64,000 nt of DNA from Isoetes taiwanensis (taxonomy: Eukaryota; Streptophyta; Lycopodiopsida; Isoetales; Isoetaceae): NCBI GenBank assembly GCA_021234155.1, contig JAJEKV010000005.1, positions 2,183,294 to 2,247,293 on the forward strand, in the 5' to 3' direction. Position numbers and translations under genes: made by a program. Under the pieces are notes generated by a model that saw nothing but the letters and a program-made list of their open reading frames with translations, did no database searches and was not told where the DNA came from. Position 1 is the first letter of the stretch, and every line of letters begins with the position of its first letter. Shown here piece by piece: positions 44,091 to 55,799 of the stretch.

Positions 44091-46655
44091 AGTTTTGCAT
44101 CATCATAAAGTATAGGATTTTAAACATTTAAAGTTTCCCGAATCAATCTCCAAATATTAATTTATCCATCAATAAGCTTTAAAAACTTAGCATATAATCC
44201 ATCTAGCATCATATAGAATTATCTCAGATAAGCATTTCTCACTTTACCAGCCACGGTAGCTATGGAATTTCATATTCAATCTATTTAATTCCAAGATAAA
44301 TTTTCACTCATCAAGAGAAATCCTATTTATATGTATCATATTTTAAGCATTAGATCCCTCATTTAGTTCATTTCCATCATTCGTATTTCATTTAGCTCTA
44401 TTTCATAATTTTTGAGAAACTGTACATACCAAGTAGATAGGTATATGCGATCTAGAAAATTCGTAGAATCATACACATACATCCGCAATATAATAGAACC
44501 ATGAACTAAGTTTATGCAGCATCAGCCTTTGGCTTTGGATTCACAAAAGAATGCGTTTATATGCAATGGCCAACGTTTATTGCAATGGCCAGCTAGATTT
44601 GTTCCTAAGGAAGCTCAAATAAAAGTAAATCAACTGTGCACAATCTAACCTGATTAATGTCGCTCCATATTTTTACATTTTGGCTTTGATCTTTAGTAGT
44701 GGTTTTTCATGTGCAGAGCTTGCAAATAGAATATGTTTATAGAATACTAGGTCCACACCATAGATCAGCCATATCCGACAAGCACGTAACCAATTCATAG
44801 CATCAAATCTTTGCCATATTGCCTATCATTTTGGCAATAGTCATCTGCATATAACCCATTTAATCAAAGTTTATACCTTTGTCTCAGGTCAAAAAGCTGC
44901 AGTAAGAACTTGGCGAAGAGGCAAAATACCCTTTGGCAATGCCATTTTCTGCAGGAGACGACTACATGCAGCTGTATTTTGCTTCACAATCTGTCTGGAA
45001 ACCAAGATATTGATCCCCTAAATTTCACATTAATTTCGAAATCCATAAATATCAGGAATTTCAATAAGGAATTTACCAACAAAACCCTATTTTGAAGGCA
45101 TTGAAGCAACGCTAGTATGGAAGCTTTTACAATGATTTCGTATTAGCAATTGCTGGATCAGGATTTCACAGTCAGTTTTAGCTTTAGGACCACCATACCG
45201 GCATTTAGGCTCCATCCATTTCGTTTTTCACAAGCTTGGCCTTAGCTCTACCTGCAGGGATTCAAAGATTATTAGGCATCAAAACTAGCCTTTAGCATCC
45301 TGCTGTAAATGTTTTATACAAGCTCTTCTCTATTATCTATGATCCGCAGACCTAAATACGAGTTTCAGAGCCAGTATCTTTGAAGATTCAAGACATATAG
45401 AAAACAGAAACCAAAAACCAGGCATCGAAATTTTTGATGCCTTAGCTCTGTTATCAGGCATCTCTGATGCAGTTCATACCCCGTATTCAAATAAAAAACA
45501 TCTCTGATGCAGTTCTTACCCCGTATTCAAATAAAAAACGGCATCTTTCAGCCTAGCTTCATCGCCTAAGCAGGAACCGTTGGGCCATAGATCCGCAGCA
45601 TCCATTCCTAGGATCGAATCTATCAAAAACTTGCCTTACACAGAAGAGGAACTATCTGTTCATGCCGGCATCCATTTTGGCGCCATAAACGTGCCACAAT
45701 AAACCCATGTATATAAACCATCTATTTTTTATCCCAATGTTTTAAGGGAAATTTGGTTTACATAATTTCGTTCACCAAGGCAAAGCCATACCTTATATCT
45801 TTTCTTCCATATATTATATTTCACACTCTAAGAGCTTTTTGGTTCTTTGTTTCTCTCAATCCGTCGTCACGTATACTCTCAAAGCCATTAGCTTTTTTTC
45901 CTTTTTTTTTCTTAAAAGTTAGACCCATGTGACAACCCCATGTCTCTCCTTTGTTTCAACGTGTATCCACATACAACTAGCTTTCGTATAGGTGCCACTT
46001 TGCACATATCTAAATCATCTAAAAGTACCATAGAGTACCGCATGGAAAATGAGCGCTTGCACAAAACCCATAAGCAAAGACAAATAACCCATAAGCTAAG
46101 AAAAAAGTGGCATGCAATTTCATTTGCATGTTGAGCCACATGTCAAGAATGCCTTAAAGTCAAATGCATGCACAAGATTATAGAAAAATCCCATTATGCA
46201 TTCAATGTGCTGTAACTTTGTATGTGGTTATCTAAGTTGAATAGTTGCCTTTTTTACATGGTTCCACCATAGCAGTAAATAGCGTGGTGTACCATTGCAA
46301 GGACACATTCCTTCTCATAGGCACTTAGCACTAAGGTCATAACCATAATAATAGTCCAACATATTAAGTATTAGAACTTTCTCGATTTTCCATGTAAAGT
46401 GGGACTCCATCATTTTCCAAAGAGCCATATTCAAAACAAGCCCAATATGCAATATTTGTCATGATGAACATGGCATAATTTTCTTAGTAGCTCATGTTGC
46501 ATTTTTGCATCTTAGCATGGTTCATACCCCATACTACTGAAAGTATAATCATGTAAAATTGTTTTGCCTCATGTGGCCTTATAGGCTCCATCTTCTTGCA
46601 TAACAACATCTGGATTTTCTTTTCTCATTTCAATTATTTGAAGAATCAAAAAAGA
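44091..46655. other. decayed spacer, one 42-bp tandem duplication
   Basis: At about 45458-45540 two units of CATCTCTGATGCAGTTC…CCCCGTATTCAAATAAAAAA are in tandem. Otherwise AT-rich, without coding frames of note. No tRNA or transposon ends were seen. Confidence 0.4.
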
Positions 46656-46741
46656 ATATCTTCTTCTTCTTCTTCTTCTTCTTCTTCTTCTTCTTCTTCT
46701 TCTTCTTCTTCTTCTTCTTCTTCTTCTTCTTCTTCTTCTTC
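46656..46741. repeat. (TTC)n microsatellite, ~27 units
   Basis: An unbroken CTT/TTC run. The poly-Arg frame on the minus strand (46569-46868) is an artefact of it. Confidence 0.97.
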
Positions 46742-47099
46742 TACACATCTTCACCAGGACTACTAACAGATTATAGTAAAAACATTTTACTAAACTGTAT
46801 TCGTTCAAGGTAAAGATTACCCAACACATATCCATCCTGGCGTTACCCAGGCCACAACTGGAAGGCACATTACCTAAAACACGTGTAAAGATATGAAAAT
46901 AGAATAGTAAAATAGCAAAGCATTATTTTAGAAGATCTATTAAATCTGTAGATAGTAACCATGTATGATCAAAGTAGAGACATAAAATGTAGACATAAAA
47001 TATTATTGTAGATTATTGCCATGTATGATAAAAATATAAAGTATTACTGAAAATTATTCCCATCTATGTGTCAAGGAAAAAAGTAGTTACAAGATAAAT
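46742..47099. other. AT-rich spacer
   Basis: ATAAAATATTA… words recur (46970-47050). No gene is recognised. Confidence 0.4.
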
Positions 47100-47345
47100 G
47101 TAGCTTTAGTTACGCATCCAGTAATTCTATCTCAAAGTTAACGCCATCCCTAACAGCAAACAAGAGACAATTGGAGGAGAGAACCCGTACCTGCAGCCAA
47201 CCAATACACAATTAGCATGATAATGGTAAATGTGCAAGGGCCAAAAGGTACATTGGGTCTCTCAGTTTATCACTGATCACCAATTGTATCCTTTTGCCCT
47301 GAGAAAACGTTAACAAGAAAGAAAACTGGAATAATGACATTCTTA
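47100..47345 (-). pseudogene. two-exon gene fragment, copy 2
   Basis: The same 18-nt exon (GGCAAAAGGATACAATTG, here after TTTTCTCAG) and the same YGFSP…S-LL exon as at 43.8-44.07 kb, with a stop in the second exon (after ALTLR). The intron (GTGATC…GGCTGCAG) is about 90% like copy 1 by eye. A direct repeat about 3.3 kb away indicates a past segmental tandem duplication. Confidence 0.45.
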
Positions 47346-49349
47346 ACATTATAATCTTCTCAAATTGGTCTCAAGATTGTACCATTAGATGAGAACCAAT
47401 TTCTTGATCCCAAATCTAAACGGTTATCTTGATACACAATTCTATAACGTCTCTATCAATCCATAAAAATACAGGTTATGAACTCGTTTCCTTAAGATTT
47501 TAAGCCATATTATGAATTAAGCTCATAGTCTTTAAATCAACTTCAAAAGCATGTTTTTTATACCATAATTTCAAGATATTACAGAAGCATTATTTGAGGA
47601 TAGTCATTTAGAACAATAGTCAATGTCAAAGTATAAAGCATAGTGTTATCAGTTTCGTATCATAATTTAGCAAGCAACATATTTAAGCCTCTATCTTACA
47701 AGTTGAAATAGAAGTCAGACATGTTTCAGCATATTCTTATACAAAATATTTTGTCAAACCTGATTTAGAACTCCTCGTTTGCATTTTGCGATATCAAGAT
47801 CATGTAGACAACCAGGGAGCAAGCTGCTCCTAGCTAATCCATTGCATAAGCATAATGCCTACTTTTGGCATCACTGAGTTTTTGTCTATTGGACATTTCT
47901 GGATGCATTACAAACATCACACAAGCTTTAGCATAAAAAATGAAGCCATGGTAAAGCTGAATCAAACAGAAACCAAAATAGACTTATTCTGCTTAAACTG
48001 TATTCTTATAAGGCCCAAAGCCATTAGAACTACACATTAGCTCAAGTCTCACATGCTAAAACTCTCACAAGCTTTAGCATATATAATGAAGCATCCCCTG
48101 TGTTAATCACACTTGTAATTTCTAATGCCAGCATGCATCGTTTATGAGAGCTTTTTTCTGCAAAAAACAAAGTTTTAATACCTGATATGATAGCCATAGG
48201 AATATTTGTACAGAAGAGCAACATTTTTATTCCCAGCTTCATACACCCGTTCAGAGCTTCGGTAGTTGCTACCAATCCGATAATAAGGGCTCTTTAATGT
48301 ATTCCTGTGATAGAACATCTAGCAGGCACCGTAATCCCTGTGTAAAAGCTGGAAACAAGAAGGGCGCCTTCATAGCAATGGCGGCCACGATTCTAGTCCA
48401 CAAAAATATGGCAACGATTTCCACATAAGAGTAAATTTCGTCAAGGGAAAAAAAGCCATGCTTTTGCTATTCGGGGCCAATAGATTGTTGAGCAAAGCAC
48501 TAAATGAATATAAGTACCAAAAATATGTGTACTTCTAGTCCAACTTTTACATCAACAAGCTCCAAAAAGCTATGCCAAATGCGGCTGATTTAGCCATGCC
48601 AAATCCGTGTGCATGGCGCCCAAAGTTTGGGGCAACCATACCACTTTTACAGCTTACACAAATTCAGCTTATAAAACAGCTTTTCTCATCCATCTTTTAA
48701 CAATACGTTTCCTAAGGAAATCTTTATTCATAGGTTAAAATGTCCTATAGAATCTACACCATTTAGTGCTCATCATGTCACATCACAAAGCATATGCCTT
48801 AGAACAAAAACTTTTTGGAGATTTAGCACCTCATGTACTTCATTCAGCTTTATGGCTATTAATTACACCTTTTGTGCCACATTGAAGATTGACGTTTACA
48901 TAGCCTTTAAAATAATATATCATAGTATAAGCATTATTATTATCCATGTCATCCATTTGAGCTTGTTATTTAAGGAAGAAATACCAACATTTTCGAAGGC
49001 AATATGCCAATTCTAAGACTCATTATTTTGTCAGATATCATATTCCCAAGTAGAAGGCCATGTGTTCCCAAGATAATCCATATTGTTGTCTAAGCATTAA
49101 AACATGCATTCTTTGGTCTTATAAGCCAATAAACATGCATTACTACAAGATAAATCAAGATAAATGCATTACTGCATGCTACCATTAGAATCGTCCATAT
49201 ATTAGACGTATTTTCTATGGTAGTTCCCATGGTCTAGAGGCCTTTGGGATATTTTTGTCTTTTGAGACCAAACCATAGCTCCACATACCCAATTAAAGCT
49301 CAAATAAGAGCAAATTCTTAAGATTTGAAGATTCGGAGAGAATATTCTC
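47346..49349. other. decayed spacer, no gene recognised
   Basis: Only shadow frames occur. There is no clear repeat or RNA gene. Confidence 0.4.
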
Positions 49350-49363
49350 TTCTTCTTCTTCTT

Positions 49364-49393
<30 letters not shown>
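49350..49393. repeat. (TTC)n microsatellite, ~15 units
   Basis: Perfect CTT/TTC run. The poly-Lys minus-strand frame over it is an artefact. Confidence 0.96.
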
Positions 49394-49395
<2 letters not shown>

Positions 49396-49734
49396 CCTTT
49401 TGAAGTAGGAAGATTAGCATTATTAATGGCACCATTGTGATAGACTGAAGGGCACAAATATGGCACTTTTAAAGTTCTAGCTAAGATATGGTTTGCTAGT
49501 GTAGAGTGGCATTGCTTCTATTTATGCCTTAGGACACACACATCCATTCAGATTAGTTTTATGGCAAATAGACATCGAGCTATGGCGAGTACAAACTGTG
49601 GAAGAGCACAAACCTTTGGAGATTTACTCGCCATGATTATTAAGCGCTGAATATGGTTGCGTCTTGAAGATAAGAGACTAGCCAAGAAGAGTAGTGCCAG
49701 AAAATCGAAAGGTTTGAGAAGCATTTACATTTAA

Positions 49735-49840
49735 ACCTAACTTCCCCCCAAAATTTGAATGTAATTTCCCCCCTAATTTCAAAGTAAAATGTCCCCCCTA
49801 ATTTCAAAATAAAATGTTCCCCCCCAACTTTAAAACATAT
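49735..49840. repeat. ~28-bp tandem repeat with C runs, four units
   Basis: Units of CCCCCCTAATTTCAAAATAAAATGT recur with C runs of five to seven. Only sequence-level repetition is seen. Confidence 0.75.
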
Positions 49841-50573
49841 TTTCCCGCCTGACCCTGCTATGCGTGCGACACGTGCATGATTAAAATTAAAATTGGGCGG
49901 GCTTTAAATGACATGTTTGAAATTCAGATACTCTGTGCATTTAATAACGAGGTCCACAATGAATTCCTCACGCTCAAACATGGCAACGGTCCATCTTTAT
50001 TTGAAAAGGTCCACTTCTTTTAGGCACGACACTTGTCATGCGTGCATGACTGGTCCATACATATCCCCTTTAAAAGCCTGTTCTGCTCCTCGACTGTAGT
50101 TTTAGAAAGTTCTATGTTTTTCATGTTGCCTTGGCGCTTTCTGCTCCGCTTAACACTGTCGCTTTCAGATTTTCTATTCACCAATCTTCTTCTCGTTCCC
50201 TTACTGTCGGTGCCCTATACCCCCGAACCAGTTGTCGGCTTCGGGTTGAGCACTTGGCGCCTAGTATTTTTCAGCCGCTTGTCGCCTTCCTCTTGGCGCC
50301 TTCTTCTGTTGATTGTCCTATCGCCTTCGAATCCCTGTACACCAGGAGAATTGTACCAGATGATGGCATCTCGCCCCACGACAGGAGGCAAAGGTAAGCT
50401 GGACTACTTGTTTAATATTAACTCGGCAGTATCTCTCAGTGCCTGCCTGATTGAGGCTGCCATATCATAAACCTGACCCTTTGGGTATCCTACCTTTCCA
50501 TTGTTGAAATTGGGCTGTGGCTAGCAATTACGCCTCACTGGTCCCCACCAATGCATACCTCTGTGAAGAAATA
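49841..50573. other. upstream region of the 51-kb gene, possible 5' leader
   Basis: Frames at 50033-50470 are in C/T-rich sequence and not convincing. ATGATGGCATCTCGCCCC at 50360 ends in CAAAG|GTAAGC, a good donor at 50393/50394, and could be a leader exon for the gene starting at 51091, but the reading phase does not join cleanly. I leave it unassigned. Confidence 0.3.
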
Positions 50574-50960
50574 TGGCGGGCGCCCAATTGTTTCCTACAG
50601 GGCACCTGATTTTGCACAGAGCGCCCTATTTCTCCAGAAGGGACCCTGGCACCAAATTGGGCGGGCGCCCAATTTATTCGAAGGGTAACCTAACTTTGTT
50701 CAATCTGAGACATGGACCATTGAACAGATTGGGCGCCCGCCCAATTAGCTGTGACTGAGGGCTTGATTGCTCTCTTCTTACACCAATGCTTACTCAAACA
50801 AATTGGCCAGGGGCCCTACTACAGAAATCACCCCTTTGACGTTCATCCTGTGCCATGCCCCTCGCAGCAAATTGGGCGGACGCCCAATTTATTCAAAGGG
50901 GAGCACGACTTTCTTCGATCGAAGGCATGGGCAGGAGCAAATTCGGCGCCTGCCCAATTT
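50574..50960. repeat. G-family palindromes, upstream cluster (six copies)
   Basis: Copies centre on ATTGGGCG-NN-CGCCCAAT: 50574-50590, 50654-50675, 50728-50745, about 50800-50818 (degenerate), 50869-50890 and 50939-50960. The full form is AAATTGGGCG, two variable bases (GG, CC, GA, CT), CGCCCAATTT. Spacing is 50-75 bp and the sequence between copies is unrelated. The cluster lies just 5' of the ParB-like/methyltransferase gene. Confidence 0.9.
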
Positions 50961-51090
50961 GTGTGAAAAGGGATCCTGATCATGTTCATCTCAGGGCATT
51001 CTCCTCACTCCTAATTGGGCTTAGTCTAGAATGCACTGCGAAATTTTGCTGGGGTCGTGTTCTAACACTTCTTTCTGTTGTGTGGGAATT

Positions 51091-51540
51091 ATGGCACGAA
51101 CAAAGTAGACTGCTCGAGTTTATGGGCCCGCACCAAGATTTGCAGAAGTTGTAGCCGAAGCAAGGACGGAAGAAGACAAAGAACTATTTGCTGGCATCAT
51201 TGTACTGCCCCATGAAGTTTTGACAGTAGCTGAGGAATGGACCTGGTACATGGAGATAGGGAATATCCACCCTGGGTCCCAGACGAACCACCTCAAGGAC
51301 CTTTTGCTTTATTTTGGTGAGAGAGGGACATGGAAAATGCACTCAGCGGGTATCCTCATCGACATGGAGGTCTCACCTGATAACAATGATGATTTCCATA
51401 TGGATGTTGAAGACATAGATCGGGCTTTCGTCCGTTATAAGCTTCCCCTTTCTAGCTACGAGCCCACAATGATGCACGCAAGTATAACTGAAAAGCCCAC
51501 AATCTTGCGCTCAGAGAGGATGGGTGCTAGACTCATATGA
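51091..51540 (+). CDS. gene A N-terminal block with histone-H3-like start
   Basis: The ATG at 51091 gives MARTK, a TAG at 51106-51108, then TARVYGPAPRFAEVVAEA. With Gln at the TAG the first nine residues equal the histone H3 tail start. This start was chosen because the frame is continuous with the following domain (TEEDKELFAGIIVLP, EEWTWYMEIGNIHPG, DIDRAFVRYKLPL). The frame is lost by a 1-nt shift around 51515 and continues one frame over as DSYESLECLDIKSR. Confidence 0.55.
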
Positions 51541-52681
51541 GAGTTTAGAGTGCTTGGACATCAAATCTCGTACTGATATCTTGGATGGCTTCTACGTTGT
51601 CCGTCAGTGGATATTTGAACACAAATAGAACAGGTCTAAAGCATTGCATACGGAGTATCAAGGCAAAAACCAACTCAAAGTCTACAATACTAAGTGGCTA
51701 AGGTCTAGATACGGGGTTCCAAAGAAAAGTGAGACAACACAAGCGCCCGTGGAGATGCTGACAATTGCAAAGAAGGCGAGGACATCTGTCACAACTAATC
51801 CCACTAAAGCTGCCCCTAAACTTTTATTGGGTGGAATGTCGAGGACACAAAGGTCGCCCGAGTTCAGTGCAGAAGAGGAACAGTCGTCTGAAGAGGAAGC
51901 CAGTAAGCGCAGAGGACAACATGTAGCTGGTCCGTCCTCCAAGAGACACAAGTGGGACATCTCACCTGAGAGCCCACATGGTTCGGAGAGGGAGTCTTTG
52001 TCTGCTTCTTCATCTGAAGAACTGGAGACTCGCCGGCAAATCGTAAAAGTCACTCTAGCTGTTGGCGACGTCACACAAGAGAGCAGACATGAGTTGTCTC
52101 AGAGTGCCATTGTCAACATCAAGCACAGAGAGAGAATTTACCCTCTGGGGGGTGGGCTTTGAGATTGAAATCGATATGTTCAAGATGCACAAAGCCCCGG
52201 CAAATATGACATGTAAGGTCATAAGTCCAGAGCACTTGAATACTCTATATGAATCATTTATCAGCCATCAGATGCACCCTCCCTGTGCTCATGTCGTACC
52301 ATTCGATCCACAAACAGGGCGAGCACTTAAGTGGAAGAAGGCCACAGACCTGAAAAATGCAAAATTTTGGATTGTCAATGGCAACCATACGACGACGGTT
52401 GTCAACTGCTTGTCACACAAGCTTTGGCATGGCCTCCTGAAAGAAAGCACTTGGCAAAACTGATATTTGTTTTTTATGTCAAAAGGAAATGCCGAATGCT
52501 GGCAGGAAATCTCACAGCAATTGAGTACGTTCGTGTGGGCCATGAGAACAATGATATAACAAAGAAGACTATACACGAATAAGTATTCTTCGAAGAAATT
52601 TAGCAACTTCGAAACCAGTGGGCATTCTACGGGAAGCCTCAGAAGGGGAAACGCGGGCAGTCCCTAGGTGGAGCTTATTCT
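51541..52681 (+). CDS. gene A linker and ParB-like block
   Basis: After LDGFYVVRQWIFEHK and a TAG (51626) comes NRSKALHTEYQGKNQ, then a disordered Ser/Glu/Lys-rich linker (SAEEEQSSEEEASKRR…). Past a run of six G near 52147 that shifts the frame, the fold core reads GVGFEIEIDMFKM, NTLYESFISHQMHPPCAHVV and KFWIVNGNHTTTV. The strand-G-N/Q-H signature in the last is how ParB/Srx-like folds look (compare DGxHR). A further shift near 52395 leads to LAWPPERKHLAKLIFVFYVK and, after TAA and TAG codons, QLRNQWAFYGKPQKG, ending at donor TCT|GTGAGT. Confidence 0.55.
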
Positions 52682-53015
52682 GTGAGTGCTCTTCAACCTT
52701 TGTTGTTGATACTTCGTGTTGTCCCGCAGTGCCAAATTGGGCGCCCGCCCAATTTGAGACATTGAGGCAATTTGGGTTATAGGCATAAACACTAAACCCA
52801 AATTGGGCGGGTGCCCAATTTGCCTCAATGAGTTTCAAAATGGCCGGACACCCAATTTGAAACTCATCGAGGCAAATTTGGCGATCGCCCAATTTGGCAC
52901 TCGTCAAGACAAATTGGGCGGGTGCCCAATTTGTCAGGTCCTTGAGGCAAATTGGGCGCCCGCCAAATTTGGCACATGTGTGTGGGCCTTATCTAATGCT
53001 TTGTGTGTCCTGTAG
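52682..53015 (+). repeat. gene A intron holding six G-family palindromes
   Basis: The donor GTGAGT at 52682 and acceptor CCTGTAG at 53015 bound a 334-nt intron. Copies lie at 52734-52755, 52800-52821, 52837-52858, 52874-52895, 52911-52932 and 52949-52970, so the last five are spaced 37-38 bp apart. The variable centre and the spacer words (for example TTTG…CTCAATGAG, CTTGAGGCAA) are themselves partly shared. Confidence 0.9.
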
Positions 53016-53610
53016 GATTGGGTGGCCGTGGCACTGCAAACATTGAAAAAAGCAACTATGCGTGACTACGGCTACTTTATTTATCTGGATGACGAAACGT
53101 GGTCCATGTGCACTGAAGTCGCGCAGTTATTTTATGAAGATCTATTGAAGGATGAGAAGGGAGAAAAAATTGAAGTGAAAGATAGGCTGAGACTTTTCAC
53201 CAACAATTCCTGTCGCCCATTGAAGTCCATGCATCCTCTAGACCTGCAAAGGATGATGAAGGAGATCAAGGATGGCAGCACATTCCTGAAAGGAAGCAAA
53301 GATTACACTGGCAGACGTATCATGAAAGTCAGGGCCCTTGAGCTGAAGAAGATTGGAACAATGGAGCGGGCGCTTGTCAGATACCTGAAGGAAGTGAAAA
53401 AACTACCATATCAAGACATGGCTGCCTTGAGGCAAGCTCATCCCATTTTCACGGAGAACTTAATGCTTATGTTTGCCAGCAGTATCAGTGGATGGGCAGA
53501 AGGACGCAAAGAGATGGAGAAAGAAAGCTTTCCAGAGTCCCTCTACGGCAAAGTAGACGAATATCTTCTTGGGCCAGTTAAGGAGGGGGCAAATTGTTCA
53601 AGTGTTTCCA
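53016..53610 (+). CDS. gene A middle exon, helical domain
   Basis: This exon starts after TGTAG with DWVAVALQTLKKATMRDYGY and stays open to SSVST, where CCAC|GTGAGT is a donor. It is rich in charged helices (LDLQRMMKEIKDGSTF, KKIGTMERALVRYLKEVKK, QAHPIFTENLMLMFASS). No known family was recognised for this segment alone. It connects the ParB-like and methyltransferase-like parts. Confidence 0.6.
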
Positions 53611-53639
53611 CGTGAGTCCATTAGGTTTGTGCGTATAAG

Positions 53640-54081
53640 TAGTGAACACTTTTGCACGCTTCGTTGGTTGCGACTTCAGATATACAAAGAAATGGGCAAT
53701 GGAAGACTATCAAAAATTCCTTGACCAACTTAGCACGATGACGGATCAGCAGCTTTACTGGATTGCTATATTTATTATGCCGGACCGCCTCAATGAGTGC
53801 CTATCCGCCATGAAGACAATAGATGGTGGCAGCCGTGTTTGGGTTGGTTCCTACCAGCCCCCTCCCGACCAAAAATGCTTCCACCTCTAGGGTGCGAGAG
53901 TTGCAAAGTCTTGTCTTGCTAATGTATGTTGCCAGAGACCTAGCGGCTCCGCCATCTCTAGATGAATTAAATATTTGCTTTGCCAATTCCGACCATCCTA
54001 AGCAATATGCTAAATTTCCCAAGCATTTGCGAGAAAAAACGGACATCGAAAAGAATTTGCCTGATCATGAGTGTGCAGCAG
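53640..54081 (+). CDS. gene A exon before the methyltransferase motif
   Basis: RYTKKWAMEDYQKFLDQLST and LYWIAIFIMPDRLNECLSAM resemble the helix and strand after motif IV of beta-class amino-methyltransferases. The catalytic DPPY/W itself should lie before RYTKKW, where the sequence is broken, so it may be deleted. A TAG at about 53888 and a shift lead to LQSLVLLMYVARDL and LNICFANSDHPKQY. The donor is GCAG|GTATGC at 54081/54082. Confidence 0.5.
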
Positions 54082-54157
54082 GTATGCATTTCAAATTGGG
54101 CGCCCGCCGAATTTTGTTGTATACTATGAATGTTTCTAACATTTGTTTTGCCTGCAG
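54082..54157 (+). repeat. 76-nt gene A intron with one G-family palindrome
   Basis: GTATGC…CTGCAG. The palindrome AAATTGGGCG-CC-CGCCGAATTT occupies 54093-54114, nearly a third of the intron. Confidence 0.88.
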
Positions 54158-55011
54158 CTTATTGGCTATATCGTCCCTGCTGGTGCGATAAGGGCGCAGC
54201 AGGTGGGGGAGGAGTTCTCGTCCAGAATCCGTTAGAGTGTAGGACGTGCACCTATCTTATACAGAAGTTGATGATGGAAGGTTGCACTGTTCTCGATTTC
54301 TTTTCTGGTGGTGCATTTAGCCGGGCTGCAATGTGCGAGGGCTATAAAGCGTTGTCTTTTGAGACAGAGGAGAAGCTGCAAATTAAGCTTGTACAGACAT
54401 TCGACCAACTCGACGTCATGTTAGACGAGAAAAAATCAAGAGCTCGAGCATTACAAAACATAAAAGAAGGCAAGAAGAAGGCATCTAGCTCCAAAAATGT
54501 TCCTGAGCCTCAGCTTCCTGTTCCTGAGACACCTTGTCCGTTCTCCTCTACAACCATACACGAAGTGCAATCCGTTCTGAGAATGGCCAAGAGCTCGATC
54601 CAGGAAGAGCTAAAAAAAACAGCGGCCCTTGGCTCTCCGGATCTGCAAGTTTTTAGGAGAAGAAAAGATACTATCAACGCACTGGCAGGGACTACGCTGG
54701 TGAATACTCAGGATATGATTCAGGGGACCTCAAGTTCCGAAGAATAGATTGCTAGGGATCCTGACTCTGTGATCGTCATGGAAACTCGGGAAGGGGAGGA
54801 AGAGGTCCCCAACACATTAGACAATCATGATGGAGAGGAAGAGATCCCTAACACATTAGACAATCAGGGTGCGGATGAGGAGAATGAGGAAGTGGGATCT
54901 GAAGATTTCGTGGAGAAGATGGAAAAAATCAAGGAGGTAGCACAACAACCTCCTGGATTATCTGAAGAACCTAGAGAGGAGCATTCAGGAGAGGTGCCTC
55001 CAGACGCATGA
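54158..55011 (+). CDS. gene A C-terminal exon: methyltransferase motif I and acidic tail
   Basis: This exon begins AYWLYRPCWCDKG and reaches TYLIQKLMMEGCTVLDFFSG-GAFSRAAMCEGY, the G-rich AdoMet-binding loop that sits near the C-terminus in beta-class N4-cytosine/N6-adenine methylases. A coiled, charged region follows (QTFDQLDVMLDEKKS). A TAG at 54745-54747 is followed in the same frame by an acidic tail with a doubled unit (GEEEVPNTLDN / GEEEIPNTLDN), to a TGA at 55009. Confidence 0.6.
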
Positions 55012-55125
55012 GAAACCTGTGATTACAACCATGAACAAATTTTAAAACAATGTAATTATTTTTTTCTAACGAATGATAATTTTTCCTTCAGTTTCTTGTC
55101 TTAAAGTTCCCTAGTTTCCTTTGCT

Positions 55126-55632
55126 AGCCAAATTGGGCGGGCGCCTAATTAGCCAAATTGGGCGGGCGCCTAATTAGCCAAATTGGGCGGGCGCCTAATT
55201 TGGTTGCCGTAAGTGCTAGAACCTATAATTAAATTTATTTGTAGACCTCCTGGGGCAAATGAGCGGCCGCCCAATTTGATTGTTGTGAGTGCCATCAGTT
55301 CAACGTATATCCTTCCTTCTACTCCGGAGGAAATCAGGCGAACGCCCAATTTAGTTGCTGTTGGTGTCACATGTTCAACTTGAGGCCTTCATTGTCCTCG
55401 TGAGGAAATTGGGCGGGCGCCCAATTTAGTTGCTATCAGTGCCAGCAGTTGAACGTGAGGTGAATCAGAAGACTTGCGATATATGTTTGGCTTTGGTTCT
55501 ACTTGGGAAATTGAGCGGCCGCCCATTTTGAAGTGGAGCCATTCACTTTGGATTTTTGAAGACAAGTTGGAATAAAGCGTATATTCGACAGAACTATGCA
55601 TTCCAATGCAAACTGGGCGGGCGCACAATTTC
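55126..55632. repeat. G-family palindromes, cluster downstream of gene A (eight copies)
   Basis: Three copies in direct 24-bp tandem (55126-55201), then about 55258-55277, 55331-55352, 55406-55427, 55508-55529 and 55610-55632. Later copies have longer spacers that share words such as TTGTTGTGAGTGCCA and GTTGCTATCAGTGCCA, so larger units were duplicated. Confidence 0.88.
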
Positions 55633-55799
55633 AGCGCCAGAAATGGATATGATAATTGTTTCACCGAAGTCACTCAATTTGGAATATACAAGACAAGTTG
55701 GATTAATAGTATATCTCAGAGAACTATGTATTATAAAAGCATGTGTGATTGCGTTAGATACTAACACAATCTGATTACAACACTATGACAAGTACTGAT

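Larger units (their letters stand above)
51091..55011 (+). pseudogene. ParB-like / DNA methyltransferase-like fusion gene, decayed (gene A)
   Basis: Coding blocks 51091-52681, 53016-53610, about 53640-54081 and 54158-55011 (+) are linked by introns 52682-53015 and 54082-54157. Order: an N-terminus MARTK[stop]TARVYGPAPRF; a conserved-looking domain (VLTVAEEWTWYMEIG…RAFVRYKLPL); a Ser/acidic linker; a ParB-like core (VVPFDPQTGRA…KFWIVNGNHTTTV); a helical region; then a C-terminal methyltransferase-like motif I (LMMEGCTVLDFFSGGAFSRAA) and an acidic tail. ParB-like nuclease plus amino-methylase fusions are known in phages and mobile elements. The DPPY motif was not found. In-frame stops at 51106, 51626, 52580, 52601 and 54745 and 1-nt shifts near 51515, 52147, 52395 and 53895 make it non-functional here. 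Fold calls are by motif only. Confidence 0.6.

Noticed and set aside
46569-46868. Arg-rich protein
   Set aside because: It is only a translation of the (TTC)n microsatellite. The Lys-rich frame at 49.2-49.4 kb has the same cause.
50033-50470. Gene with a signal peptide in C/T-rich DNA
   Set aside because: Overlapping frames have low-complexity Leu/Ser content and no family match. At most a short leader exon near 50360 is plausible.
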